From assembly GCA_903842365.1 (NCBI GenBank), contig CAIMLU010000029.1, positions 1 through 36,489 on the forward strand: a stretch of 36,489 bases of DNA. The letters are read 5' to 3'. A model generated the notes under the pieces. That model was given only the letters and a program-made list of their open reading frames with translations, had not been told where the DNA came from and ran no database searches. Each line of letters starts with the position of its first letter. Within the stretch, counting starts at the first letter, position 1. The position numbers and the translations under genes were made by a program. Of this stretch, positions 28,814 through 36,489 are shown one piece after another. The DNA comes from an uncultured bacterium. GTDB taxonomy: Bacteria > Patescibacteriota > Minisyncoccia > Phycocordibacterales > UBA6065.

Positions 28814-29304
28814 AAAACATCACCAACAATATTATGGATCAAATCCATGAGGATAAAATCAAGATGCGACCAAAAGCGTATTTTATTGTTGGGTCCATAC
28901 TTACTTTTGTAGGCCTCGTCTCTTCAGTGGTAATTTCTGTATTTCTAGTTGGGCTTATACGATTTTCTTTGCGAACACATGGTCCTATGGGAGGTTACAG
29001 GCTAGATCAAATGCTCTCTAGTTTTCCTTGGTGGGCGTCAGTGCTCGCTATTGTCGGGCTAGTTGCAGGCATCTGTTTGCTTCGTAAATATGATTTTTCT
29101 TTTAAAGTAGATTTCAAAGTAGTTATTATAGGTTTTGTTTTAGTGGTTATTGTTGGCGGTTGGGTTATTGATAGTGTTGGTTTGAATGATGTTCTTACTC
29201 GTCAAGGTCCGATGCGGGGCATGATGCGTCAATATATGCAGGATAATAATTTACAGGGTGGGCAAAGTAGTGGTCAGGGTTGGGGTAGAAATAAGGGGAA
29301 TTAA
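28798..29304 (+). CDS. Membrane protein, putative anti-sigma partner
   Basis: A 168-residue protein with a basic N-terminal tail (about 25 residues), hydrophobic segments at about 27-53 (YFIVGSILTFVGLVSSVVISVFLVGL), 77-96 (WASVLAIVGLVAGICLL) and 104-124 (FKVVIIGFVLVVIVGGWVI), and an extracytoplasmic C-terminal tail with Met/Gln/Gly (MRGMMRQYMQDNN...). It overlaps the sigma factor gene by 16 bp, so their translation is coupled, and it is small and membrane-bound as expected of an anti-sigma factor. It has no zinc-binding HxxxCxxC motif, so the role is inferred from position. Confidence 0.65.
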   Translation: MSKKLKNITNNIMDQIHEDKIKMRPKAYFIVGSILTFVGLVSSVVISVFLVGLIRFSLRTHGPMGGYRLDQMLSSFPWWASVLAIVGLVAGICLLRKYDFSFKVDFKVVIIGFVLVVIVGGWVIDSVGLNDVLTRQGPMRGMMRQYMQDNNLQGGQSSGQGWGRNKGN

Positions 29305-29785
29305 ATTTGATCAATTATTCAACTAACTAATCTGCTATATATTATGTGCCTGTGGGGGTGATGGGGTGTTCTCGGAAACAATATTAAGTTCGCTAGATCT
29401 TGTGTTGGGTAAGTTAAAAAAATGATATAGCACATGTAAAATAAACTCAGGCGTGATGTTTATTACTCGAAAAATATCCATATTTTGTAATATGTTTTGG
29501 AAAAAGCCGGATTTATTCTAGGTGTGGTCGAAAAACAAACAAAACAGTTTTTTAACTCGATACTTTTGATGTTCATTGGTGTTAACTAAGGTGAAGGGAC
29601 AGGTGGCCTGCTGCTGGTCTGAGCAGGGGGTCGGTCCATCGGAGAAAAGAAAGGTTGCAAGGTTCAGCTTTAGTGGTGTGCAGTTTGGGTCGGGTTTGGT
29701 ATGTGAGTCTAGAGTATTTCATTTATTGGTGGTAACAATATTTTAAAGCGGTACCTTGATTATTAGAGTAATTAGAGTGCTCGTT
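29305..29785. other. Gene-free stretch upstream of hsp20
   Basis: No open frame is supported on either strand. It is A/T-rich up to about 29570, then G-rich. A 6-bp stem CCTGCT/AGCAGG (29607-29627) is present without a T-run. It must hold the hsp20 promoter, but no clear -35/-10 pair was found. It may include the 3' end of the sigma operon transcript. Confidence 0.4.
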
Positions 29786-30295
29786 ATGGATACAGATATC
29801 AAGAAAGGCGAGCGTTCGATTATTTCTTCGAGGAAGCGAGACGATTTCTTGAACCCACTGTCGGTTGTTGATCGATTCTTTGGCGATTCGCCCGTCAGTA
29901 TGTTTGACTCGTTGGTTCCAAGTTTGTTTCGGGGTAGTGGCCTTGGGGGAGTAAGTGGTATGGTGTTTCCAAAGGTAGATATTGAGGAGATGGATAGAGA
30001 GATTCGAGTGGTGGCAAATGTTCCGGGGGTGGATCCTCATACTCTCAATGTAGAGGTTGGTGATGATTATCTCTCGATTTCAGGAAAGGTTGAGAAGGAG
30101 TCAAAAAGTGATGGCGCTAAAGGGAGGGTGTATCGTTATGAGCGTGAGTTCGGTGAGTTCAGGAGAGAGTTTTCGCTTCCTGCGAGGGTTGAAAAGGAGG
30201 GTATCGTTGCTAAGTCAAAGGATGGTGTCCTTACGATTACCTTACCTAAATCAAAGGATGAGATAAAGAAGAAAGTAAAAGTTGAGGTACATTAA
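29786..30295 (+). CDS. Hsp20 / alpha-crystallin small heat-shock protein
   Basis: A 169-residue chaperone. The alpha-crystallin domain spans about residues 60-155: FPKVDIEEMDREIRVVANVPGVDPHTLNVEV, YLSISGKVEKES, and the C-terminal FSLPARVEKEGIVAKSKDGVLTITLPK with the typical DGVLTITLPK strand. It holds unfolded proteins for refolding. The N-terminal arm (RDDFLNPLSVVDRFF) is short and usual. The frame also opens at an ATG at 29756, but MDTDIKK at 29786 fits better because the preceding 10 residues are hydrophobic and unlike the family. It is a single-gene unit with a strong terminator. Confidence 0.92.
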   Translation: MDTDIKKGERSIISSRKRDDFLNPLSVVDRFFGDSPVSMFDSLVPSLFRGSGLGGVSGMVFPKVDIEEMDREIRVVANVPGVDPHTLNVEVGDDYLSISGKVEKESKSDGAKGRVYRYEREFGEFRREFSLPARVEKEGIVAKSKDGVLTITLPKSKDEIKKKVKVEVH

Positions 30296-30306
30296 AAAAA
30301 ACGGAC

Positions 30307-30363
30307 GCACGCACAACACGAAAGGCCCCTTTTCGCCAAAGGAGCCTTTCGTGTTGTGCGTGC
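30307..30363. terminator. Long hairpin terminator after hsp20
   Basis: A 20-bp perfect stem (30307-30326 with 30344-30363) plus an inner CCTT/AAGG. On the minus strand an A-run at its base would give a T-run; on the plus strand TGTAAAAAG follows. Most likely terminates hsp20. Confidence 0.8.
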
Positions 30364-30421
30364 TGTAAAAAGTTGTCTCAACAGGTTATGATGTTATCAT
30401 CTATTTACAGCCTTCTGAACT

Positions 30422-31186
30422 ATGAAAATAATTACCCTTAACGCCTGGGGAGGTCGAATGAGTAATACGTTTGAATCATTTTTTAAAAAATATTCAGGGA
30501 TTGATATCTGGTGTTTTCAAGAGGTTTTTAAACTACTCCCAACCGGCCCAGTTCATGGAAGTGTGATTCATGTTGAGGGTTTTCAGGTTAACCCTGATCT
30601 ATTTAATGCTCTTGAAAAATACTTACCTTCTCATGCTGGTGAGTTTTGCCAATCTTTTAGAAGTACGTATGGAATAGCGTCTTTTTTAAATCAAACTATT
30701 TCAGTTATCGAGAAAGGGGAAATACTGGTTGCAAAAGGTGACTGGGATGGTGCAGAAAGTGATGATGATAAGGATCACCACCGCAAGATTCAATGGATCG
30801 AGATGAAAATACAGGGGAAAATGGTGCTTATTGTTAATGCTCACCTGACTCATCGACCCGCAGGAAAACAAGACAGTGAAAAGCGGTTAAAGCAATCAAA
30901 GATTATTATAGATTTTTTAGCGATGTTTGATTGCCCTAAAATACTTGTTGGAGATTTTAACCTCTTGCCAGATACCGAGAGCGTGCAAATGATTGAGAGA
31001 TCTGGAATGAGAAATCTCGTCAAGGAGTACGGTGTGACATCTACTCGTACCGAATTGTATACAAAACCACTTCGTTTTGCTGATTATGTTTTCATATCAC
31101 CGGGGATCAAAGTAAATACGTTTGAGGTACTTCCTGATATTGTTGCAGACCATTCACCGCTTATGCTCGATTTTGATATCCAATAA
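30422..31186 (+). CDS. Endonuclease/exonuclease/phosphatase family protein
   Basis: A 254-residue EEP-fold enzyme. Motifs in order: MKIITLNAWGG (N-terminal Asn), IDIWCFQEVF (metal-binding Glu), LIVNAHLTH, LVGDFNLLPD (DxN) and VADHSPLMLDF (Asp-His). These are the catalytic residues of the family that includes exonuclease III, DNase I and inositol phosphatases. There is no signal peptide, so a cytoplasmic nuclease or phosphatase; the substrate is unclear. A GIY-YIG nuclease gene starts at the base after its stop, so the two are translationally linked. Confidence 0.88.
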   Translation: MKIITLNAWGGRMSNTFESFFKKYSGIDIWCFQEVFKLLPTGPVHGSVIHVEGFQVNPDLFNALEKYLPSHAGEFCQSFRSTYGIASFLNQTISVIEKGEILVAKGDWDGAESDDDKDHHRKIQWIEMKIQGKMVLIVNAHLTHRPAGKQDSEKRLKQSKIIIDFLAMFDCPKILVGDFNLLPDTESVQMIERSGMRNLVKEYGVTSTRTELYTKPLRFADYVFISPGIKVNTFEVLPDIVADHSPLMLDFDIQ

Positions 31187-31432
31187 ATGTTTTATTACGT
31201 GTATATTGTGCGGTGTGCTGATGAGACTTTGTATACAGGGTACACAAATGATATTGAAAAGAGAGTTGAGGCTCATAACGGCGGAAAAGCAGGGGCGAAA
31301 TATACTAAAAGTCGTCGCCCAGTTACGTTGGTATACTTTGAAAAGTTTAGTACAAAGAGCGAGGCTATGAGAAGGGAAGCTGCAATTAAAAAATGTTCTC
31401 GTGTTCAGAAAATGGCTCTTATGAAGGGGTAA
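31187..31432 (+). CDS. GIY-YIG nuclease-domain protein (UPF0213/YhbQ type)
   Basis: An 81-residue protein consisting only of a GIY-YIG domain: YYVYIVRCADETLYTGYTND at the start has the paired YVY/YTG strands, followed by IEKRVEAHNGG (catalytic Arg) and SEAMRREAAIKK (Glu). The size is standard for UPF0213 proteins, which cleave or process DNA branches; their cellular role is poorly known. It directly abuts the EEP gene. Confidence 0.9.
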   Translation: MFYYVYIVRCADETLYTGYTNDIEKRVEAHNGGKAGAKYTKSRRPVTLVYFEKFSTKSEAMRREAAIKKCSRVQKMALMKG

Positions 31433-31452
31433 AACAATATTTCGTTTTTATG

Positions 31453-31513
31453 TTGACACATCCTCTGTTGGGTATATTATTAGCACCATATCACATACCC
31501 CCAGTGGGGGGTG
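31453..31513 (+). promoter_or_regulatory. csoR promoter and CsoR-type operator
   Basis: TTGACA (31453-31458), 16-nt spacer, TATTAT (31475-31480). Just downstream, ATACCCCC-AGT-GGGGGG (31495-31511) has the C-tract/G-tract pattern with AGT centre typical of Cu(I)-sensing CsoR operators. It would be bound by the product of the gene 25 bp downstream. Confidence 0.8.
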
Positions 31514-31535
31514 GGGATGCCTATAAAACAACACC

Positions 31536-31802
31536 ATGAATCACGTTCATAAAAACAAAGAAGACGTTCTCAAGAGGCTCAAAATTATTGAAGGACATTT
31601 GAAAAAAATTATCTCAATGGTTGAAAGTGATAGTTATTGTGTTGATGTACTGCAACAATCATCTGCGGTGAGGAGTGCTCTCAAAAAGACCCAGGATATT
31701 ATTTTAACGAATCATATGGAGACATGCGTCATGGCATCTCTCAAAGAAGAAGGTAAAGAAAAAGTTATTTCAGAACTTGTGAGTATCTATAACACGAAAT
31801 AA
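31536..31802 (+). CDS. csoR: CsoR copper-sensing repressor (DUF156)
   Basis: An 88-residue all-helical protein of the CsoR/RcnR family. The Cu(I) ligands are present: C35 (SYCVDVLQQ), H60 and C64 (NHMETC), the C-H-C set that separates CsoR from formaldehyde (FrmR) and nickel (RcnR) members. Copper binding releases it from DNA. The upstream operator matches. It heads the copper export operon running to the end of the window; the next genes are separated by 16, 96, 13 and 4 bp. Confidence 0.9.
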   Translation: MNHVHKNKEDVLKRLKIIEGHLKKIISMVESDSYCVDVLQQSSAVRSALKKTQDIILTNHMETCVMASLKEEGKEKVISELVSIYNTK

Positions 31803-31818
31803 GCAACGTCTTTTATTT

Positions 31819-32256
31819 ATGCGATTATTCTATAACAAGAAGAAAATACTCGCAGGGATCACACTTGTCTCAAGCGTGATGGGTTTTGTTGTTTCTTGTC
31901 ATTTGTTAATGAGTCCCACACTGGTTAATGCTGCATCAGACGCTTCTGTTGTGATTGATGAGTCTGGTCAAAGTTGTGAAGACCACGTGGGTGCACAGGA
32001 AAAAAGAGCATCAATTGCTCTCGCTTTTTCCGGTGGTGAAAAAGACGCGGGTACGCTGTTGCCATGTTGCTATGAAAAACAGACACTTGGTCAGACTATT
32101 CAAGGGGACTTTGCACCTGATCGTAGTACGTACTTACATTCAATAGAGCCCATCGATTTATCTCGACAGTTTCTAAAGGTACCTACTGTTATTATTTTAA
32201 ATGATCCACCGCTTTCGGTTACAGATACATTGTTGACAGTGATGAAGAGAGAATAA
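31819..32256 (+). CDS. Exported Cys-containing protein of the copper operon
   Basis: A 145-residue protein with a signal peptide of about 39 residues (MRLFYNKKKILAGITLVSSV, ending TLVNA before ASDA); residues 10-27 form the hydrophobic core, with a Cys at 27 that is not in a lipobox. The mature part has a Cys-His pair SCEDHVG and a CC pair (LLPCCYEK), possible metal or disulfide sites. No family recognised. Lying between csoR and the HMA/TauE fusion, it may be an extracytoplasmic copper-binding or assembly factor; this is inference from position and cysteines. Confidence 0.55.
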   Translation: MRLFYNKKKILAGITLVSSVMGFVVSCHLLMSPTLVNAASDASVVIDESGQSCEDHVGAQEKRASIALAFSGGEKDAGTLLPCCYEKQTLGQTIQGDFAPDRSTYLHSIEPIDLSRQFLKVPTVIILNDPPLSVTDTLLTVMKRE

Positions 32257-32352
32257 AAAGATATCGTTGCGTTTAAATCAGGACGTGTCTTTTGTCTTGC
32301 TCGGGATTAATGGAGGTTAGGCTTCTTTGCCTTCCTAAAACGATTATCTTAT

Positions 32353-34131
32353 ATGTCTCATACTACATCTCAAAAAATAATAGTGCCTATCAAGGGTATG
32401 CACTGCCGTTCTTGCGAAATTTTACTCGAAGAGCATCTCTCTCAAATTAAACACGTTGAACGAGTTGAGGTTAATTACCGCAAAGGTTATGCGGAAGTTT
32501 ACTATTACGAACATGAACCTCGATTACGTGACCTCGAAGAGGCTGTTCGAGTTGCAGGTTATCAAATTGGTGAAGCAGAAAAGAAAACACTTTTTAGTGG
32601 TAATCCAGCTGATTATAGAGAGTTTCTTTACTCTGTAACAATAGTTGCCATCGGTTATTTTCTCCTTAAGGTGTTTGGAATAACGGATCTTATAAATACA
32701 AGCGTCGGTGGTGGTAAGTTTGGTTTTGCAACCGCACTCACCGTTGGTCTTGTTGCAGGGTTCTCGTCTTGTATGGCGCTTGTTGGTGGCTTGGTTCTTG
32801 GCCTCTCTGCGAAACATGCAGAAGCGCGCCCAGAAGCAACAACTACTCAGAAATTCAGACCACATCTTTATTTCAATTTGGGGCGTATTGGTGGATATGT
32901 GGTTTTGGGAGGACTGCTTGGTTCATTGGGATCAGTGTTTCAATTATCTCCATCCCTTATGGGTTTTTTAACCCTGGTTGCGGGCGCCGTAATGCTTTTT
33001 GTTGGGCTTCAACTTGTGGATATCTTTCCTCGATTGAGTGCCATTAAGTTAACGTTACCAAAAGGCATATCGAAATTATTTGGTTTAAACAAACACAACT
33101 CGGAGTACAATCACAAAAATGCGATTGTCGTCGGCGCGCTCACTTTCTTTTTGCCTTGTGGTTTTACCCAGGCGATGCAGGTGTATGCAGTATCAACAGG
33201 TAGTTTTATGAGCGGCGCTATTATCATGGGCCTCTTTGCTCTTGGTACAGCTCCGGGACTCTTGTCGATTGGAGGTCTTACTTCTGCGCTCAAAAGTACC
33301 GCTGCACGTAAGTTCTTCAAAACAGCTGGTGTTGTAGTTATTATTTTCGCTCTGTTTAATATCTCAAACAGTCTCACTTTGGCCGGAATTAGAATTGGAA
33401 GCGATGCAAAGATTTCGAATGTGGCAGGTGCTGATTCGAACATTGAATTAGTAGATGGTGTGCAGATTGTTCGGATGGAAGAAAACTTCTCTGGATACTC
33501 GCCAAATGTATTTACCGTGAAGAAAGGTGTTCCTGTTAAGTGGATCATAGATGCAAAAGCTCCGTATTCCTGTGCGTCAAGTATCATCTCGCAAGGTCTT
33601 GGAATCAGAAAAAATCTTCTCGAGGGAATAAACACTATTGAGTTTACTCCTAATCAAATCGGAAACATTCCATTCTCATGCAGTATGGGAATGTACACTG
33701 GGTCGTTCAATGTAACTGATGGTGATGATACTATTTTGCTTCCTAATACTCCTACACAAACCCTTCCACCTCAGGGTACTGGATCATGTGGCGGTTCGGG
33801 TGGTGGTATCAAGCAGCAGAAGGATTCAGTCGACACAGCGGCGACTGTCACGAACGGCACACAGGTTCTCAATACAACTTACACCGCAACAGGTCTCCAA
33901 CCGAACTCATTCAGGGTCAAGGCAGGTACAAGTGTCAAACTTAATATCGATGTTCAGGCAACCGGACGGGGTTGTGGTTATGCAATTATGATTCCTGATC
34001 TCTACAATAACGTAGTTCCTCTTGTGGCGGGTAAACCCATTACTATGGAATTCACCCCAACGACTCCAGGAACGTACAGCATTACCTGCAGTATGGAGAT
34101 GATTCGTTTTGGCACTATTACTGTTGAATAA
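32353..34131 (+). CDS. HMA - TauE/SafE (DsbD-like) - twin cupredoxin fusion
   Basis: A 592-residue fusion. Residues 8-75 are a heavy-metal-associated domain with GMHCRSC (C18, C21). Residues 90-350 contain multiple membrane segments of the sulfite exporter TauE/SafE / UreH-like family (VAGFSSCMALVGGLVLGLSA, FLPCGFTQAMQVYA), which are related to DsbD-type transporters and carry Cys pairs in the membrane. Residues about 365-455 and 500-592 are cupredoxin-like beta domains with Cys/Met ligands (IPFSCSMGMYTGSF, YSITCSMEMIRFG). This suits a membrane protein that passes Cu(I) or electrons to the outside. Such fusions are known in copper operons, but the transport direction is not settled. The linker between cupredoxins has a GSCGGSGGG stretch. 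Confidence 0.8.
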   Translation: MSHTTSQKIIVPIKGMHCRSCEILLEEHLSQIKHVERVEVNYRKGYAEVYYYEHEPRLRDLEEAVRVAGYQIGEAEKKTLFSGNPADYREFLYSVTIVAIGYFLLKVFGITDLINTSVGGGKFGFATALTVGLVAGFSSCMALVGGLVLGLSAKHAEARPEATTTQKFRPHLYFNLGRIGGYVVLGGLLGSLGSVFQLSPSLMGFLTLVAGAVMLFVGLQLVDIFPRLSAIKLTLPKGISKLFGLNKHNSEYNHKNAIVVGALTFFLPCGFTQAMQVYAVSTGSFMSGAIIMGLFALGTAPGLLSIGGLTSALKSTAARKFFKTAGVVVIIFALFNISNSLTLAGIRIGSDAKISNVAGADSNIELVDGVQIVRMEENFSGYSPNVFTVKKGVPVKWIIDAKAPYSCASSIISQGLGIRKNLLEGINTIEFTPNQIGNIPFSCSMGMYTGSFNVTDGDDTILLPNTPTQTLPPQGTGSCGGSGGGIKQQKDSVDTAATVTNGTQVLNTTYTATGLQPNSFRVKAGTSVKLNIDVQATGRGCGYAIMIPDLYNNVVPLVAGKPITMEFTPTTPGTYSITCSMEMIRFGTITVE

Positions 34132-34144
34132 ACTCAAGACACAT

Positions 34145-34351
34145 ATGAAAATTGATTTCACCTTAAAAGGACTGCGCTGTATTGCGTGCGTGAAGCTCTC
34201 GCTTTTGAAGTTAAAGAAAATTTCTGGCGTGAAAAACGTAGAAATCGATTTAGCAACAGGAAAGGCTCATATTGATGCGGATCCTGTGGTTACGCTTCCA
34301 GAAATTGAACAAGCGTTGGTCGGGACAGATTATTCAGTTGTCGGCAAATAA
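34145..34351 (+). CDS. HMA-domain copper chaperone-like protein
   Basis: A 68-residue protein consisting of one heavy-metal-associated domain; [10 protein letters not shown] carries the CxxC motif, offset from the common GMxCxxC. The rest keeps the HMA pattern ([20 protein letters not shown]..., [15 protein letters not shown]). The frame opens upstream at 34109, but that part overlaps the previous gene; MKIDFTLKG at 34145 is the natural start. A cytoplasmic copper carrier delivering to CopA is expected from the neighbourhood. Confidence 0.8.
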   Translation: MKIDFTLKGLRCIACVKLSLLKLKKISGVKNVEIDLATGKAHIDADPVVTLPEIEQALVGTDYSVVGK

Positions 34352-34355
34352 ACAC

Positions 34356-36489
34356 ATGAAAATACTTGAATTAAAAATAGATGGAATGCACTGTGCTTCA
34401 TGTGAAAAAATCATCACAAGTGAGCTCTCGGAAATTTCTGGGGTCAGTGAAATACGAATCAATACAGAAACAGGGACGGGAAGTGTACACATTAACGAGG
34501 TCCTCGTCAGTGTTGATCAGGTTATTGCGACCATTAAACAAGCCGGTTATAAGGCGACTGTCTTAAACGAGACTTCTCTGTCGCAAGTTGCGATAGGTCA
34601 GGATGAAATTGTTATTAACAAACGTGAGTCTGAAGCTCATGAGCCATTCAAAATTAAACTCGAAACAAAAGCCGAGGCTAATGGAAAGGTAAAAGAGGGT
34701 AGTGATGGTAAACCTTTTTTCGAGGGTGCTATTACTAATCATAAAGTTGCAGAGATATCATTTCCTCAAAAAAACAGTGAGCTTAATAGTCTTGTTGATA
34801 GACTCGTCAGTGCGGGTAATATCTCGAAGCTGTTTGAACTTGTTCAAGGTGGAGGAGAACGAAATGATACAAATGTGTCTGCTGCCAACAAAGTAGTTCA
34901 GGCAAAAAACCTCCCCTCAAAGTCCGCTTTGGGTGGCAGGGTTAATCTCTCGCTCTCAGGAATGCACTGTTCATCGTGTGCCTTGCTCATTGAGCGTGCG
35001 GTAAAAAAAGTTCCCGGCGTAAAGCAGGTGAACGTTAACTTTGCGGCGGAAAAAACTCTCATTTCTTTCGATGAAAACACTACTGGTGTCGGTGACCTTG
35101 TAAAGGCAATTAAAAATGCAGGATACGGGGCGGAACTCGTTGATGCAAAAGATACGGAGTATGACGCTCGAAAGAGAGATGCTGAAATAAAGGGCTACAC
35201 ATGGAGGTTCTGGTTGAGCTTTGCTCTGAGCCTTCCAATGCTCTATTTCATGCTCCTTGATTTCTTCAATGTGCTCCCAGGTGCAATACGTTTTGCTCCT
35301 TATATTGGAATCATTTCGTTTATCCTCACTATTCCAGTCCAATTCATTGTTGGCGCTGGATTCTATAGGGGGTTCATTTCTGCGCTTCGTATGAAGACGT
35401 TCAACATGGATTCTCTTATTGCAATAGGAACATCAACTGCCTTCTTCTATAGCGCAGTTAACTTCATTCTCTATGTTGCAAAGACCGGATCGCTCATAGG
35501 AATAAGTGGAAAAATTCCAGAGCTCTATTTTGAAACTGCTGCATTCCTCATCACATTCGTTGTGCTGGGCAAGTGGCTCGAGATTCGAACAAAGGGCAAG
35601 ACATCAGAGGCAATTAAAAAACTTATGGGTCTTCAGGCAAAAACTGCCCGTATTATACGAAGTGGTGTGACGCTTGATATTCCTATCGATGAAGTTGCCC
35701 ATGGAGATATTGTTATTGTGCGTCCCGGGGAAAAAATTCCTGTTGATGGAAAAATTGTTCGAGGCTCATCTGCTGTTGATGAATCAATGCTCACTGGCGA
35801 ATCGCTCCCTGTGGAGAAAAAAGTAGGTGATATGGTCATTGGTGGAACAGTAAATAAGGTCGGTAGTTTTGAATTCGAGGCGACTCGGGTTGGTAGTGAA
35901 ACATCACTCGCTCAAATTATTCGCCTCATTGAAGAGGCTCAAGGGTCAAAGGCCCCTATTCAAGGATTTGCAGACAAGATTTCTGCTTGGTTCGTTCCCG
36001 CTGTTATTGGTATAGCAATTCTTACATTCCTCATCTGGTACTTTGTACTCGGCGCAACCTTGGGATTTGCTTTGATGGCATTCACGGCGGTTATTGTGAT
36101 TGCTTGTCCTTGTGCACTTGGTTTGGCAACTCCAACATCACTCATGGTTGGTACTGGTAAAGGTGCCGAGCACGGTATTCTCATTAAAGGTGGTGAACCC
36201 CTTGAAGCAGCGTGTTCTATAAACACTGTGGTGTTCGATAAAACAGGTACTCTTACAAAGGGTAAGCCTGAGGTAACTGATGTACTCTCTTTTGGATCAC
36301 TTGATGAAGAAGAGATTGTAAGTATTGCAGCAAATCTTGAAAAGCTTTCCGAGCATCCTTTGGCTGAAGCAATTTGTAATCATGCAACAGAAGAAGGTTT
36401 TGAAATCACGGAAGTTTCCAATTTCAAGGCGATTCCTGGGCATGGGGTTGAGGGCGACGTGCATGGTGCTAAATACTTTATTGGAAACA
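34356..36489 (+). CDS. copA: Copper-translocating P-type ATPase CopA, 3' end missing
   Basis: The frame starts at the ATG at 34356, 4 bp after the HMA gene, and is open to the window end (711 codons). HMA domain 1 has GMHCASC (C13, C16). A long linker of about 125 residues follows (75-197), then HMA domain 2 with GMHCSSC (C205, C208). The ATPase core shows membrane segments from about 287, the actuator TGES in [11 protein letters not shown], the Cu(I)-specific membrane motif CPC (C584-P-C586, in [12 protein letters not shown]), and the phosphorylated aspartate D628 in [13 protein letters not shown], then SEHPLAEAI. It exports Cu(I) from the cytoplasm using ATP. The ATP-binding domain end lies outside. 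The interrupted N-terminal HMA pair is unusual. Regulation is via the csoR operator upstream. Confidence 0.93.
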   Translation, partial: MKILELKIDGMHCASCEKIITSELSEISGVSEIRINTETGTGSVHINEVLVSVDQVIATIKQAGYKATVLNETSLSQVAIGQDEIVINKRESEAHEPFKIKLETKAEANGKVKEGSDGKPFFEGAITNHKVAEISFPQKNSELNSLVDRLVSAGNISKLFELVQGGGERNDTNVSAANKVVQAKNLPSKSALGGRVNLSLSGMHCSSCALLIERAVKKVPGVKQVNVNFAAEKTLISFDENTTGVGDLVKAIKNAGYGAELVDAKDTEYDARKRDAEIKGYTWRFWLSFALSLPMLYFMLLDFFNVLPGAIRFAPYIGIISFILTIPVQFIVGAGFYRGFISALRMKTFNMDSLIAIGTSTAFFYSAVNFILYVAKTGSLIGISGKIPELYFETAAFLITFVVLGKWLEIRTKGKTSEAIKKLMGLQAKTARIIRSGVTLDIPIDEVAHGDIVIVRPGEKIPVDGKIVRGSSAVDESMLTGESLPVEKKVGDMVIGGTVNKVGSFEFEATRVGSETSLAQIIRLIEEAQGSKAPIQGFADKISAWFVPAVIGIAILTFLIWYFVLGATLGFALMAFTAVIVIACPCALGLATPTSLMVGTGKGAEHGILIKGGEPLEAACSINTVVFDKTGTLTKGKPEVTDVLSFGSLDEEEIVSIAANLEKLSEHPLAEAICNHATEEGFEITEVSNFKAIPGHGVEGDVHGAKYFIGN

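Noticed and set aside
29775-29781. GAGTGCT near the hsp20 start, half of a CIRCE heat-shock element
   Set aside because: The other CIRCE half (TTAGCACTC) is absent at the right spacing.
1-36489. CRISPR array or rRNA genes
   Set aside because: No regularly spaced direct repeats with unique spacers and no rRNA signature sequences were seen anywhere in the window.

Overview
Organism. The window looks like a chromosome segment from a Candidate Phyla Radiation (Patescibacteria, probably Parcubacteria-like) bacterium. This is an inference from moderately low GC, an archaeal-type methionine adenosyltransferase, DUF5681 and ParB-methyltransferase proteins of the kind found in such genomes, and repeated TATAAT-like boxes 6-10 nt upstream of start codons, which imply leaderless mRNAs. 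Stop codon use fits the standard code.

Layout. (1) 1-1.3 kb: the end of an insertion sequence with a partial transposase gene, a gene cut by that end, and a peptidase S51-like gene. (2) 1.2-3.4 kb, minus strand: methionine adenosyltransferase, an unlisted 50-residue membrane protein and a DUF5681 protein. (3) 3.4-16.6 kb: accessory region. It holds a Shedu-type nuclease (SduA) at the end of a four-gene operon with a HEPN-like protein, a large serine recombinase, an OB-fold membrane protein, a ParB/DNA-methyltransferase fusion with a terminase-small-subunit-like protein, a zinc-ribbon protein, a second HEPN-like protein, a HEPN/SEFIR(TIR) pair, a NUDIX hydrolase and a P-loop kinase. A 14-bp direct repeat (3654-3667 and 16552-16565) brackets this block and could mark the ends of an integrated element. 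Three stretches fold like small RNAs (about 3602-3820, 7905-8045, 13390-13550). The last has its own sigma70-type promoter and terminator directly ahead of the HEPN/SEFIR pair. (4) 16.8-25.5 kb: one giant gene for a cyclic beta-1,2-glucan synthase-like GT84/GH94 enzyme. (5) 25.5-26.1 kb: a gene graveyard with an HUH (IS200-like) transposase fragment and a cytosine-methyltransferase fragment. (6) 26.1-36.5 kb: metal/redox/envelope stress region, with ArsR, thioredoxin, a DUF2892 membrane protein, a Met-rich secreted protein, an ECF sigma factor with a partner membrane protein, Hsp20, two small nucleases, then a CsoR-controlled copper set (CsoR, Cys-containing exported protein, HMA-TauE/SafE-cupredoxin fusion, HMA protein, CopA cut by the window end).

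How they fit together. The copper set pairs sensor (CsoR with a matching C-tract/G-tract operator), HMA carriers, a membrane fusion protein with two cupredoxin domains and the CopA exporter. The ArsR gene carries a CadC-like operator across its own promoter and start codon. The accessory block is best read as a mobile defence island with at least one known system (Shedu) and one or two candidate undescribed ones (HEPN partner of Shedu; RNA + HEPN + SEFIR).
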